DNA of 42,386 nt from an uncultured Cytophagaceae bacterium (GTDB taxonomy: Bacteria > Bacteroidota > Bacteroidia > Cytophagales > Spirosomataceae): the NCBI GenBank assembly GCA_903898715.1, contig CAIUGL010000007.1:1-42386 (forward strand), read 5' to 3'. Below are positions 28,203 to 36,061 of the stretch, in pieces (positions within the stretch are counted from its first letter, which is position 1; each line of letters begins with the position of its first letter). A program made the position numbers and the translations under genes. The notes under the pieces were generated by a model that was not told where the DNA came from, made no database searches, and saw only the letters and a program-made list of their open reading frames with translations.

Positions 28203-29279
28203 TTAATAAAATAAACTTGCTTTTTCTTCTTGCGTGCCTACATCGACGCGAATGATGTACCCTTTTCCCCCTGCCTCATTAATCGCTTGAACGACCGCCT
28301 CCGGATTCACCGGCGCATAGGCAAACATACAGCCACCGCCACCTGAACCATTAATCTTGGCTCCCAAAGCACCCGCACCTAAAGCGGCCTCAATCATCCG
28401 ATCGATTTTCGGCGTTGAAATGCGCTTATGTTCACGCAGATTAACCTGATGTTGATTTAACAAATCCCCCAAACGCGCATCTTCCCAAGGCTCCTCCCCT
28501 TCAAACATGGCTTTGGCAGCTAATAAAATGTCGCGATCCGAAATGTTTGCGGATAACAAAATCCATTCGTCTTCGGTCAATAACGATTTATACGCTGCAC
28601 AGTCTTCAATCGTGGTCGTTGCCAAATCAAACGCCGGATCAACTTGTTTGATTTTTTCAAGGCCACCCAAGGTCCCAAATTTGACATGGGCTAAAATGCC
28701 TAAGGTATCTTTAGGTTCAAATGAATCCCCTAAAACGAATGTGCCGAGATCCCGTGCATAGGTTTTAATGGAAATTTCTGGTTGGCTAGCCAAGTAAATA
28801 ACATTGCCCACCGCCGTGGCATACTGATCCATCATCCCACCGGGTTCCGTAAATTCCAGTACTTCGGCTTCGTAGGTGATTTCGCCCACTTCCTTTTGGG
28901 AATATCCTAGCTTATACATTTCATTGAGCAATTGCACCCACGAAACGAGCAAGGCAGAGGAACTCGAAGTCCCTGAATTGATGGGAATATTGCCGCGTAC
29001 TTCTAGTTCTAAACCTTTGTCGATGACATGTCCCCGGCGCTGCAACACGTTGCAAACACTCTTGAAATAGTCACGTTCTTGCGTATATGCCAACGGGTAA
29101 TCCAGGACGAATTCGTCACTTTTTTGCACATCAGGCAGCTCGAAATGAACGATACGATCGGGGCGAAAAGCACCTTTGATTTGAATACGTTTTGAAATCG
29201 CAGCCGCGATAACGGGAAGACCTAAATAGTCTTGATGTTCACCAAACAAACAAATCCTCCCCGGAGTAGATACAATCAT
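28203..29279 (-). CDS. GHMP-family sugar kinase
   Basis: Cytosolic kinase of about 358 residues. The N-terminal motif GRICLFGEHQDYLG (7-20) resembles the galactokinase signature GRxNLIGEHxDY; the glycine-rich ATP loop is INSGTSSSSALL (about 100-111) and the C-terminal GHMP motif is GAKINGSGGGGCMFAY. It likely phosphorylates a sugar or sugar acid at C1. The next gene, a nucleotidyltransferase, could then activate the product, as in salvage pathways. The frame is open to a TTG at 29306, but a perfect -7 box (TACTTTTG, plus 29296-29303) lies inside that extension, so translation must begin lower: ATG at 29279, or at 29285. Annotation as mevalonate kinase would be possible by homology but the GEHQDY motif favours a sugar substrate. 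Confidence 0.87.
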   Translation of the reverse strand: MIVSTPGRICLFGEHQDYLGLPVIAAAISKRIQIKGAFRPDRIVHFELPDVQKSDEFVLDYPLAYTQERDYFKSVCNVLQRRGHVIDKGLELEVRGNIPINSGTSSSSALLVSWVQLLNEMYKLGYSQKEVGEITYEAEVLEFTEPGGMMDQYATAVGNVIYLASQPEISIKTYARDLGTFVLGDSFEPKDTLGILAHVKFGTLGGLEKIKQVDPAFDLATTTIEDCAAYKSLLTEDEWILLSANISDRDILLAAKAMFEGEEPWEDARLGDLLNQHQVNLREHKRISTPKIDRMIEAALGAGALGAKINGSGGGGCMFAYAPVNPEAVVQAINEAGGKGYIIRVDVGTQEEKASLFY

Positions 29280-29295
29280 ATGCATTGACAATAAA

Positions 29296-29303
29296 CAAAA
29301 GTA
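29296..29303 (-). promoter_or_regulatory. -7 box of the kinase/nucleotidyltransferase operon
   Basis: Minus-strand TACTTTTG matches TAnnTTTG exactly. No TTG is present at 17-23 bp, so only one of two boxes is found. It implies a leader of about 5-10 nt and excludes the upstream TTG start of the kinase. Confidence 0.5.
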
Positions 29304-29308
29304 CAAAA

Positions 29309-29336
29309 TTGATTTTAAAAAAATAGTTTACCTTTG
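29309..29336 (+). promoter_or_regulatory. Promoter of the DUF5009-type membrane protein gene
   Basis: TTG (29309-29311), 17 bp, then TACCTTTG (29329-29336): both Bacteroidota boxes with accepted spacing. It lies next to the opposite-facing kinase promoter, so the 77-bp gap is a compact divergent promoter pair. Confidence 0.62.
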
Positions 29337-29355
29337 AGCCAACCAATCTAAACCA

Positions 29356-30441
29356 ATGATCACAAACCGCTTCCCTGCAGTTGATTATTTTCGCGGGTTT
29401 ATCTTATTTCTTTTGGCCGCCGAAAGCACCGGCCTCTACGAGCACCTCGAAACGCTCTTCCCTCATTCGTTTATTTTGAAGCAATTTTTTCATGCCGAAT
29501 GGCAGGGATTGCATTTTTGGGATTTGATTCAGCCGGGATTCATGTTGATTGCTGGATCTGCCCTTTATTTTTCGACCTATAAACGATTAGACCAAGGAGC
29601 AACCTATGCCACGATATGGCCACACGTCATCAAAAGGTCCATTTTACTATTCCTTGCAGGTACCGGCTTACATTGCATATACCGGGGTGAAATGGTGCTG
29701 GAATTGTGGAATGTGTTGACCCAACTCGCCTTTACGACACTGATTACCTTCTTTTTGCTGCGCTTTTCGATTCCCTTGCAAATCGCCGCATCGCTCCTAT
29801 TATTATTGATTTCACATTCATTATATGTGTTTAGTTCGATTCCGGGTTATGACCAACCGTACACCCCGGATCAAAATTTTGGTTCCTATGTCGACCTGTT
29901 CCTCATGGGAAAACTCAGTAGTGGACATTGGATTGCGATGAACTTTTTACCTACGGCGGCACATACGATTTGGGGCGCGTTGATAGGTCGGATGATACAT
30001 CGGACGAGCCCTCCCCAATTTGTTTTTCGCACGTTTTTGGGCCTAGGGGTCTTGGGTATTATTGCTGGGTACGGACTTGATGTGGCTGGAATTCCAATCA
30101 TCAAACGAACGGCGACTTTATCCTTCACGCTCGCTTCGGCCGGTTGGATTAGCTTACTCATGGCCCTATTCTACAAAAACTGGTCAAGCGAAAAACCCGT
30201 GCTCGCGATGCCCAGGTACCTGAATTCGATTGGCAATAACTCCCTACTGATCTACCTCTTCTTCGAAACCATCGTTCCGCAATGGTTGAATAAAACGACT
30301 CATATTTTCGTAGGTGGCTTCGCGCATTTGGTTTCGATTCCTGATACCTGGGGCGATGTGCTTACGTCGATCGCGGTGCTGATGCTGATTGTTAAATTAG
30401 CGACGTGGCTGGATGCCAAAAAGATTTATTTCAAATTGTAG
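29356..30441 (+). CDS. DUF5009 / heparan-alpha-glucosaminide acetyltransferase-like membrane protein
   Basis: Polytopic inner-membrane protein of 361 residues with roughly ten hydrophobic segments. The N-terminus RFPAVDYFRGFILFLLAAES and the following WQGLHFWDLIQPGFMLIAGSALYFS match the COG4299 family (DUF5009, related to HGSNAT and NagX), which may transfer an acetyl group across the membrane onto an amino sugar. No biochemical role is known for most bacterial members. A conserved asparagine-rich block, LNSIGNNSLLIYLFFETIVPQWL, lies near residue 290. The ATG directly follows a full consensus promoter. It is a single-gene unit whose 3' end faces repeat element B. Association with the divergent sugar kinase is suggestive of sugar metabolism but not proof. 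Confidence 0.8.
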   Translation: MITNRFPAVDYFRGFILFLLAAESTGLYEHLETLFPHSFILKQFFHAEWQGLHFWDLIQPGFMLIAGSALYFSTYKRLDQGATYATIWPHVIKRSILLFLAGTGLHCIYRGEMVLELWNVLTQLAFTTLITFFLLRFSIPLQIAASLLLLLISHSLYVFSSIPGYDQPYTPDQNFGSYVDLFLMGKLSSGHWIAMNFLPTAAHTIWGALIGRMIHRTSPPQFVFRTFLGLGVLGIIAGYGLDVAGIPIIKRTATLSFTLASAGWISLLMALFYKNWSSEKPVLAMPRYLNSIGNNSLLIYLFFETIVPQWLNKTTHIFVGGFAHLVSIPDTWGDVLTSIAVLMLIVKLATWLDAKKIYFKL

Positions 30442-30452
30442 AGAAGGTGTTT

Positions 30453-30566
30453 AGTCCGGAGGGAAGGAGTCCGAAGGAAAATAGTCCGGAGGGAAATAGT
30501 CCGGAGGGAAGGAGTCCGAAGGAAAATAGTCCGAAGGGAATTAGTCCGGAGGAAAATAGTCTGGAG
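30453..30566. repeat. 15-bp tandem array of element B
   Basis: Seven complete 15-bp units plus a 9-base partial unit begin 11 bp after the membrane protein stop. The units follow AGTCCGRAGGRAADK: for example AGTCCGGAGGGAAGG, AGTCCGAAGGAAAAT, AGTCCGGAGGGAAAT; the last is AGTCTGGAG. Units 1-2 and 4-5 are the same pair, suggesting a 45-bp higher-order duplication. The reverse frame is open and gives LRTIF/LRTPS pentapeptides, which I take to be an artefact of the 15-bp period. Confidence 0.9.
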
Positions 30567-30633
30567 TTTCCTACATAATTTGCTTTCAACGTCCAATCTG
30601 TATTGCAACTCTATAATTCTATACTATACTGAC

Positions 30634-30686
30634 GACTCCGGACTATAGACTCCGGACTAACGTCCAACGTCTGACGTATAGCGTCT
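30634..30686. repeat. Right-hand inverted motifs of element B
   Basis: GACTCCGGACT occurs at 30634-30644 and 30648-30658, the inverse complement of the AGTCCGGAG core of the left array. Four 7-bp units follow (AACGTCC, AACGTCT, GACGTAT, AGCGTCT; 30659-30686), the same heptamer family as in element A. The 67 bp between the two parts contain another CAACGTCC and otherwise nothing recognisable. Confidence 0.82.
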
Positions 30687-30730
30687 GGCATATAAGCTAC
30701 TGCTCATTGATGAGCTGTAGCTTATATGCC
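30687..30730. repeat. Long hairpin overlapping the globin stop codon
   Basis: GGCATATAAGCTAC (30687-30700) and GTAGCTTATATGCC (30717-30730) are exact inverse complements. Inside the loop, GCTCA (30702-30706) pairs with TGAGC (30711-30715) around TTGA, after one T-T mismatch. The total is 19 bp of pairing. It covers the last 11 codons and the stop of the globin gene. No T tract follows on either strand, so it is not a standard intrinsic terminator. Confidence 0.88.
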
Positions 30731-31077
30731 CACGTCTGCGCAATATTCCACGCCTTCGTCTTTGCCTCTTCGGTTTTAGGACCTGCAAAATGAGCGTCTA
30801 GGGTGGCGGAAAACAGTTCGAACCAACGGTCAAAATGGGCCATGGTCAACGGGACTTTTTGGTTGATTTCTAAGTGTGGACGCATGGGTGCGCCTTTGTA
30901 ATTGGATCCATCGAGCAGTAGCATCTCCCAGAAATCGTACATTTTGGGCAAATGATGTGTCCAATCTACCTGCATCACTTCGATAAACACATGCCCCACC
31001 AAATCATCCGATTTCATGCCGCCATAAAAGGCATCCACAAAAACCTTGATGTCATCTCGAGAGGCGATGTCGTTCAT
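30697..31077 (-). CDS. Group III truncated hemoglobin
   Basis: Small heme protein of 126 residues. The pattern DDIKVFVDAFYGGMKSDDLV near the start, then HHLPKMYDFWEMLLL, PMRPHLEINQKVPL and HFDRWFELFSATLDAHF match group III (C-type) 2/2 hemoglobins; His in HFDRWF is the expected heme ligand. Such proteins bind O2, NO or peroxide; roles vary. The frame is open to 31110, but the ATG at 31075-31077 overlaps the stop of the preceding gene as TAATG, which indicates translational coupling to the haloperoxidase-like gene. No signal peptide, so cytosolic. Its C-terminal codons lie inside a long hairpin at the edge of element B. Confidence 0.93.
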   Translation of the reverse strand: MNDIASRDDIKVFVDAFYGGMKSDDLVGHVFIEVMQVDWTHHLPKMYDFWEMLLLDGSNYKGAPMRPHLEINQKVPLTMAHFDRWFELFSATLDAHFAGPKTEEAKTKAWNIAQTWAYKLQLINEQ

Positions 31078-32396
31078 TACTTGCGCGTTTTGACATTGGC
31101 CAATAACCATTGACCTACTTTCGCACCTTGCTTCGCACCTTCGTCTAAGGCTGGGCGGAAGTGAATTCCACCGTACAGCCGACTAACCGACGCCTCATCC
31201 GATGCCTGAATAAATGAAGTAAACTTACGTGGCGGCAAGCCGTAGGGAACCTCCGTGGAATCATTGAATGCCACATTATCGCCATACACCTTCGTTAATA
31301 CCTCAGCAGCTGCACGCGAAATCGTACTGTGACCCGACGTATATTCTGGGAATGGAGGCGTTTGCAACACCGGAATCCAAGTCTTATCAATCGACGCATT
31401 AATTACAGTCTCTGGACGAATGCGAATCGACCGGTATTTCTCATCCCAGCACGAAATAAATCCATCAAAAATAGCTAAGGATGTTAAAGCCAACGCCTCC
31501 GCTGTTTCCACATAGGGTTTGTTGTATTGACGCGAAATTTGCGCTACTATGCCCAACCAGTGTCCACCCGGCGACATTTTCTTGGTCGCAAACATCGCAT
31601 GGCCGGTAATATTCATTTTAAAGGGATTGCAATCCCAGAAGTTGGCGATATCCCGCTGCTCACTAGTCAAATTCTTCACCGTCTCATACGAATCCATCAC
31701 CTCTTTGTAGTAAGGACTGCCTTTGGTTAAATCAAATTTAGACGGTTCCGGCGCTCTAAATTGAGCCGAAGAATCTAAGACCACGGGACGAACTTTTGTC
31801 CAATAAGGCTCAACCGCATCCATGTACGCAGGGGGCGTCGGGGTCCAAGTTCCTGGTAAATTTGTCACCGTAAAGCGGAAACCACGCGTTTGCTTGTAAT
31901 TATCTTTGGCAGCCCAGCGCATCACAGAGGAAGCAATGGAATCGCCTAATGCGACCGAACGCTCATATACCTCATCCGGCATACCCGTCTTGCGGAAATC
32001 TGCCTCGATTTGTTTGTCAAATTCAACGTATAATTCTTGCGCAAAAGTTAACTTTTTACCCACGGAAAGAAACGCACGGGTGGAAACCAATGGATAACAA
32101 TATTCCAATCCTGCCTCTGGCTGAGCCACTTTTTCGAAGCCATTTAACTGGCCCACAAACGAACGAAAACGCTTATCCGCATGAATCGCCCCCTCATATC
32201 CCGCCACACTCGCATACATGTAAATACGGGAAGAAACCGGTGGCGCGAAGATATCGTGGATGATACTTTCGGTCAACATATTTTGTGCCCGCTCCAAAAA
32301 CTTGGGATTCGATGCCTCCTGCTGATAGTTTGGGTTGGTTTTTTTACATGAGGTAAAAGCGGCCAACAAGGCAAATATGAGTACAATTCTTTTCAT
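31077..32396 (-). CDS. Vanadium-dependent haloperoxidase / PAP2-like lipoprotein
   Basis: Exported lipoprotein of about 439 residues: MKRIVLIFALLAAFTSC with cysteine at residue 17, followed by KKT (not acidic), so perhaps periplasm-facing. The C-terminal half carries the acid-phosphatase/vanadium-haloperoxidase site in order: KYRSIRIRP (KX6RP), YTSGHST in place of PSGH, and SRLYGGIH (SRX5H). These bind vanadate or phosphate. It could oxidise halides with peroxide or act as a phosphatase; the sequence does not decide. The frame is open to 32420, but a perfect -7 box (minus-strand TATCTTTG) overlies that extension, so the ATG at 32396 is the start. It is coupled to a truncated globin by a TAATG overlap. 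Confidence 0.9.
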   Translation of the reverse strand: MKRIVLIFALLAAFTSCKKTNPNYQQEASNPKFLERAQNMLTESIIHDIFAPPVSSRIYMYASVAGYEGAIHADKRFRSFVGQLNGFEKVAQPEAGLEYCYPLVSTRAFLSVGKKLTFAQELYVEFDKQIEADFRKTGMPDEVYERSVALGDSIASSVMRWAAKDNYKQTRGFRFTVTNLPGTWTPTPPAYMDAVEPYWTKVRPVVLDSSAQFRAPEPSKFDLTKGSPYYKEVMDSYETVKNLTSEQRDIANFWDCNPFKMNITGHAMFATKKMSPGGHWLGIVAQISRQYNKPYVETAEALALTSLAIFDGFISCWDEKYRSIRIRPETVINASIDKTWIPVLQTPPFPEYTSGHSTISRAAAEVLTKVYGDNVAFNDSTEVPYGLPPRKFTSFIQASDEASVSRLYGGIHFRPALDEGAKQGAKVGQWLLANVKTRK

Positions 32397-32417
32397 ACGA
32401 TCAATCAAAATGAGCGA

Positions 32418-32425
32418 CAAAGATA
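32418..32425 (-). promoter_or_regulatory. -7 box of the haloperoxidase-like/globin operon
   Basis: Minus-strand TATCTTTG fits TAnnTTTG exactly, 22 bp before the ATG at 32396. No TTG at a suitable -33 position was found. It decides the start codon of the haloperoxidase-like gene. Confidence 0.5.
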
Positions 32426-32456
32426 CAAATTAAGCGGGAAAATTTCCTGATAATAA

Positions 32457-33656
32457 TCAGGCCGTCAAACAGCTTTCCGCGGCTTCTCGACCTGAATGCA
32501 TGGCCGACTGCAATGACGGGAAGCCCGTAAAGTCACCGGCTAACACGATACCCGCCTCCACAGCTTTTTGCTTCAGTTCATCAAAAGCACCTACGACCGG
32601 TAAAGCTTCCGGCAGCAGGTACTCCTTCAAAAATGCCCATTTTTGGATACTGGGGCCAACAAAAGGCGCGAGCTCGGCTAAAACATCTGCTGTCTTCATT
32701 GAGACATCAAGTGTGGTCACCGAAATCAAATCCTTGCCTTTCGGCGCATAGGACGATTGGACATGATTCAAGTACGCATAATGTAATACCCGACTATTAG
32801 GTACTAAATGCAACATCGACTTCTTGTCGGCTGAAGCAGGCGCTTGAAAATAAAGGGTCTTAGTACTCCAAAAGGCACCTTTTCCGAGTGACACCCCCAA
32901 TAGTTTCGCGGCAGCTGTAGCGTCCGTGGCTAGAATCACACGGCTTGCCTCCACGCTAGACCCATCCGCAAAATTCACTTGATGCGCTGAAACTTGAGTC
33001 ACCTGCGTACCCAAACGAATAGAATCCGAAGGTAACGCAGCTGCCATGTGTAATGGAATCGCCCCGATACCCGCAGCAGGCATCGCCGCAGTCCCCTCTA
33101 AAAATTGCTTCATGTAATAGCGAAATAAGGAAGCTGGCGGATTCAAACCTGCCGACAAAAATATCCCGCCAAAAAACGGCCGTAAAAAATGTGCTTGAAA
33201 TTTGGATGAGAAACCCCAGCGGTTTAGAAAATCTTGGGTAGACTCTTGCGTACCGAGTGGCTGCACATCAGCCTGCGTGATAAACCATAACCTAGCTAAT
33301 AACAAAGCATCCTTGATGGTCATGATCCCAGAGGCTAAGGCATTGAACAGGGACCCTGGTTGTTTGAGGGGATTCACGAAGGCCAACCAGCCAACTTGAT
33401 TCCACAAATAGGCGCCCGATTCAAACGCAGCTAGATCCAAGACAGGCAGGTCCAAACTGCGTTGCACTTCCGGATAATTTGTTTGTAAAACTTGAAATCC
33501 TACATCAAGTGTAAAGCCTTTGACATGCTCGGAATGGAGACGTCCGCCCACGTGATTTTGGGCGTCCACCAACAAAAATGGAATCTGATTTAAATGCAAT
33601 TGTGAGGCGGCCTGCAAGCCGGCCATTCCGGCTCCAATGATGACAACTGGTTTCAT
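32457..33656 (-). CDS. FAD-dependent oxidoreductase (amine oxidase / phytoene-desaturase-like)
   Basis: Cytosolic flavoprotein of 399 residues. The N-terminal Rossmann motif VVIIGAGMAG (4-13) and the nearby NHVGGRLHSE element (about 41-50) are typical of the NAD(P)-binding/amine-oxidase superfamily, and the C-terminal AGDFTGFPSLQSAMHSGREAA binds the flavin end. Similar Bacteroidota proteins are annotated NAD(P)/FAD-dependent oxidoreductase or protoporphyrinogen/phytoene desaturase-like; the substrate is unknown. The longer frame begins at an ATG at 33683, but the ATG at 33656 directly precedes the Rossmann strand and so is preferred. It is divergent from the alpha/beta hydrolase, 85 bp away. 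A short IR (CCTGA/TCAGG) overlaps its stop. Confidence 0.87.
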   Translation of the reverse strand: MKPVVIIGAGMAGLQAASQLHLNQIPFLLVDAQNHVGGRLHSEHVKGFTLDVGFQVLQTNYPEVQRSLDLPVLDLAAFESGAYLWNQVGWLAFVNPLKQPGSLFNALASGIMTIKDALLLARLWFITQADVQPLGTQESTQDFLNRWGFSSKFQAHFLRPFFGGIFLSAGLNPPASLFRYYMKQFLEGTAAMPAAGIGAIPLHMAAALPSDSIRLGTQVTQVSAHQVNFADGSSVEASRVILATDATAAAKLLGVSLGKGAFWSTKTLYFQAPASADKKSMLHLVPNSRVLHYAYLNHVQSSYAPKGKDLISVTTLDVSMKTADVLAELAPFVGPSIQKWAFLKEYLLPEALPVVGAFDELKQKAVEAGIVLAGDFTGFPSLQSAMHSGREAAESCLTA

Positions 33657-33741
33657 GAAATAATTAAAATGAACAAAGTCCATAAACTTACAAAAGTTTA
33701 AAGTCTTTTTTATTACTTTGCAGATTAAATGGGTACTAGGA

Positions 33742-34503
33742 ATGGATTATACAATTAAGAAGGAACACGACTACCAGTATATCGAGGAGGGATCCGGCGA
33801 TACGTTACTGCTCCTTCACGGTTTATTTGGTGCTCTCAGTAATTGGGAAGGTGTTATCACCCACTTCATCCAAAAATACAAAGTCATCATTCCGCTTATG
33901 CCCATTCACGACATGCCCATCAAAGAGGCAGGTTGCGAAGGTTTAACCACATTCATCGAAGGATTTGTCGCCTACAAAAAGATGGACAAATTCAGCTTAA
34001 TCGGCAATTCATTAGGCGGCCATGTCGCCTTGATTTATACCCTAAAATACCCTGAGAAGGTTCAACGATTAATCCTAACGGGATCGTCCGGATTGTTCGA
34101 AAATTCCATGGGTGGATCCTATCCCAAACGAGGTAATTACGAGTACATCAAAGAGCGCGTGGAATACACGTTCTACGACCCAAAAACGGCGAGCAAGGAA
34201 TTGGTCGACGAGGTATTCGAAATTACCAATAGCATTCCTAAAGTGATGCGCATTATCGCCATTGCCAAATCCGCGCAGCGGAACAATATGGCCAAAGATA
34301 TTGTTCGGATCAAAACCCCTACCCTGTTGATTTGGGGCTTAAATGATACGATTACCCCACCGCAAGTGGGCCACGAATTCAATGAATTAATTCCCGGTTC
34401 AGAACTACATTTCATAGATAAATGTTGCCATGCACCCATGATGGAAAGACCGCAAGAATTCAACCATATTTTAGCCAAATGGCTAGACCAAAATCCCGTA
34501 TAG
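33742..34503 (+). CDS. Alpha/beta hydrolase
   Basis: Protein of 253 residues, no signal peptide. Oxyanion motif HGLFG (26-30), nucleophile elbow GNSLGGH with Ser90, acid in WGLNDTITPP (about residue 205) and histidine in DKCCHAPMMERP (about 231) form a complete catalytic triad. The fold fits a small esterase or hydrolase of the MhpC/RsbQ type; the substrate is unknown. The frame can be read from a TTG at 33718, but that TTG is part of a -7-like box (TACTTTG, 33714-33720), so the ATG at 33742 is the likely start. The next gene begins one base after its stop, which makes an operon with the CBS protein and NAD kinase. Confidence 0.9.
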   Translation: MDYTIKKEHDYQYIEEGSGDTLLLLHGLFGALSNWEGVITHFIQKYKVIIPLMPIHDMPIKEAGCEGLTTFIEGFVAYKKMDKFSLIGNSLGGHVALIYTLKYPEKVQRLILTGSSGLFENSMGGSYPKRGNYEYIKERVEYTFYDPKTASKELVDEVFEITNSIPKVMRIIAIAKSAQRNNMAKDIVRIKTPTLLIWGLNDTITPPQVGHEFNELIPGSELHFIDKCCHAPMMERPQEFNHILAKWLDQNPV

Positions 34504-34504
34504 C

Positions 34505-35173
34505 ATGCTCACGCTCGCTTACTTATCGTACGATTTTCCGGTATTGAAACTAACAGATTCAATACAAAAAGCGATGAAGGCATTTCATACCCATGAACTG
34601 ACCAACATCGCAGTTTTGGATGGTAAAAAGTATGTAGGCAATATCACCGAAGAGCTGGTGGCGAACAGCCAACATCCCGATGGAAAATTGAGTGAGTTAA
34701 CAGCCTATTTCAAGGATTATTCGTTGGAGGCCGACGAGGATTTATTCGCTAGTCTACCCCTCTTTGAAAAGAGTCAATTCAAGTTAATCCCTGTCGTGAA
34801 TGACGCCCAAGAATGGCAAGGGTATATTAGCCTGAACACGGTGGGTGAAGCCATTGCGCTGAACGGTTTTAACGGACAAGATGGTGGAGTTATTTACATT
34901 CCCTTTCATATTCAACACGATTCTTTCAGTTTAATTGCCCGGATTATCGAAGAAAATCGCGGATTAATTACGCGTTCATGTATGCTTCGAAATAGCAAGG
35001 ATGCCTTGGGTTTACCCGAGTTAATGGTTCAAATCCAAACCGAACAATTCTCAGGAATCATCCAAGGATTGGAACGCCACGGGGTGATTATCAACAAAGC
35101 CTATATGTTCGGGAAGCGCGAAGCAGCTGATAATGAGCGCTTTGACTTATTGATGAAATTTTTAAATCCCTAA
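34505..35173 (+). CDS. CBS domain protein with C-terminal ACT-like half
   Basis: Protein of 222 residues. The N-terminal half resembles a tandem CBS region: SIQKAMKAFHTHELTNIAVL then KYVGNITEELV, and later FKLIPVVNDAQEWQGYISL. The C-terminal half (VIYIPFHIQHDSFSLIARI to the end) looks like an ACT-type regulatory fold. CBS domains bind adenosyl nucleotides. A gene of this type sits directly before nadK in many Bacteroidota, so it may sense nucleotides for NAD kinase, but this is unproven. It follows the hydrolase by one base (TAGCATG) and ends 3 bp before nadK. Confidence 0.85.
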   Translation: MLTLAYLSYDFPVLKLTDSIQKAMKAFHTHELTNIAVLDGKKYVGNITEELVANSQHPDGKLSELTAYFKDYSLEADEDLFASLPLFEKSQFKLIPVVNDAQEWQGYISLNTVGEAIALNGFNGQDGGVIYIPFHIQHDSFSLIARIIEENRGLITRSCMLRNSKDALGLPELMVQIQTEQFSGIIQGLERHGVIINKAYMFGKREAADNERFDLLMKFLNP

Positions 35174-35176
35174 TCG

Positions 35177-36061
35177 GTGTCACTACGTTTAGCCATTCAT
35201 GGGAAGTCTTTTAATGCGGAAACCAAACCGTTGATGGAGGCTATTTGGCAAGAAATTACGTCCAAAAACTGCGCCCCCATTCTATCCGAATACTTTAAAC
35301 AGCATTTATTAGAACACCAATTTGACGTAGCGAATATCCCTACATACAACGAAAAAACGGGAACCCCGACCGACGCGCACATGGCCTGGAGTATTGGTGG
35401 CGACGGTACCTTATTGGAAACCTTGACGCACATCGGGGCAAAAGAATTACCTATTCTGGGTTTAAATACGGGCCGATTAGGCTTCTTGGCCACGTTATCG
35501 CCCCAAGATGTTAGCCCGGCATTGGACCAATTAATCCAAGGAAATTACCGAATCGAAGACCGTACGCTGGTGAGCGTGCAGTCGGACATCGAATTATTTG
35601 AAGACAAACAATTTGGCCTAAATGAGGTCGGCATTATGAAGACGGACACGTCTTCCATGATCGTGATCAAATCTTTTGTGGACGGAAATTACCTAAACTC
35701 CTATTGGGCGGATGGGTTAATCGTTTCAACTGCCACGGGTTCAACGGGCTATTCCCTATCAGTAGGAGGTCCATTAGTGATGCCAAGTTCAGATATTTTA
35801 ATCATCGCGCCGATGAGCCCGCACAACTTAAATGTGCGTCCATTGGTCGTTTCAAGTGAATCAAAATTGCGCTTCGAAGTCACGAGCCGCAGTCAAAATT
35901 TCCTAATTTCCATCGATTCCCGCTCCCGCGTCATCGATTCCAAATTCGCCATCGAGGTCCAAAAAGCCCCTTTCGCAGCCAAAATCGTGAAGATTCCTGG
36001 GGATGATTTCTTAACTACGTTGAGAAGTAAGTTGAATTGGGGGTTGGATGTTCGAAATTAA
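35177..36061 (+). CDS. nadK: NAD kinase
   Basis: Protein of 294 residues that phosphorylates NAD to NADP in the cytosol. Family motifs are intact: GGDGT (74-78, catalytic Asp), NTGRLGFLA (about 97-105) and DGLIVSTATGSTGYSLSVGG (about 184-203). It begins with a GTG three bases after the CBS gene stop; MSLRLAIHGKSF matches the usual N-terminus (IAIHGK), so the GTG is the right start. Third gene of a compact plus-strand operon. Its stop codon lies in a 13-bp perfect hairpin at the edge of repeat element C. Confidence 0.96.
   Translation: MSLRLAIHGKSFNAETKPLMEAIWQEITSKNCAPILSEYFKQHLLEHQFDVANIPTYNEKTGTPTDAHMAWSIGGDGTLLETLTHIGAKELPILGLNTGRLGFLATLSPQDVSPALDQLIQGNYRIEDRTLVSVQSDIELFEDKQFGLNEVGIMKTDTSSMIVIKSFVDGNYLNSYWADGLIVSTATGSTGYSLSVGGPLVMPSSDILIIAPMSPHNLNVRPLVVSSESKLRFEVTSRSQNFLISIDSRSRVIDSKFAIEVQKAPFAAKIVKIPGDDFLTTLRSKLNWGLDVRN

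Noticed and set aside
30453-30566. CRISPR-like array
   Set aside because: The units are only 15 bp and directly joined, with no unique spacers, no longer palindromic repeat and no cas genes nearby.
30426-30608. Minus-strand 60-residue frame rich in LRTIF/LRTPS repeats
   Set aside because: A 15-bp tandem array is open in any frame without a stop in the unit. The frame overlaps the end of the membrane-protein gene and has no promoter or family match, so it is a by-product of the repeat.
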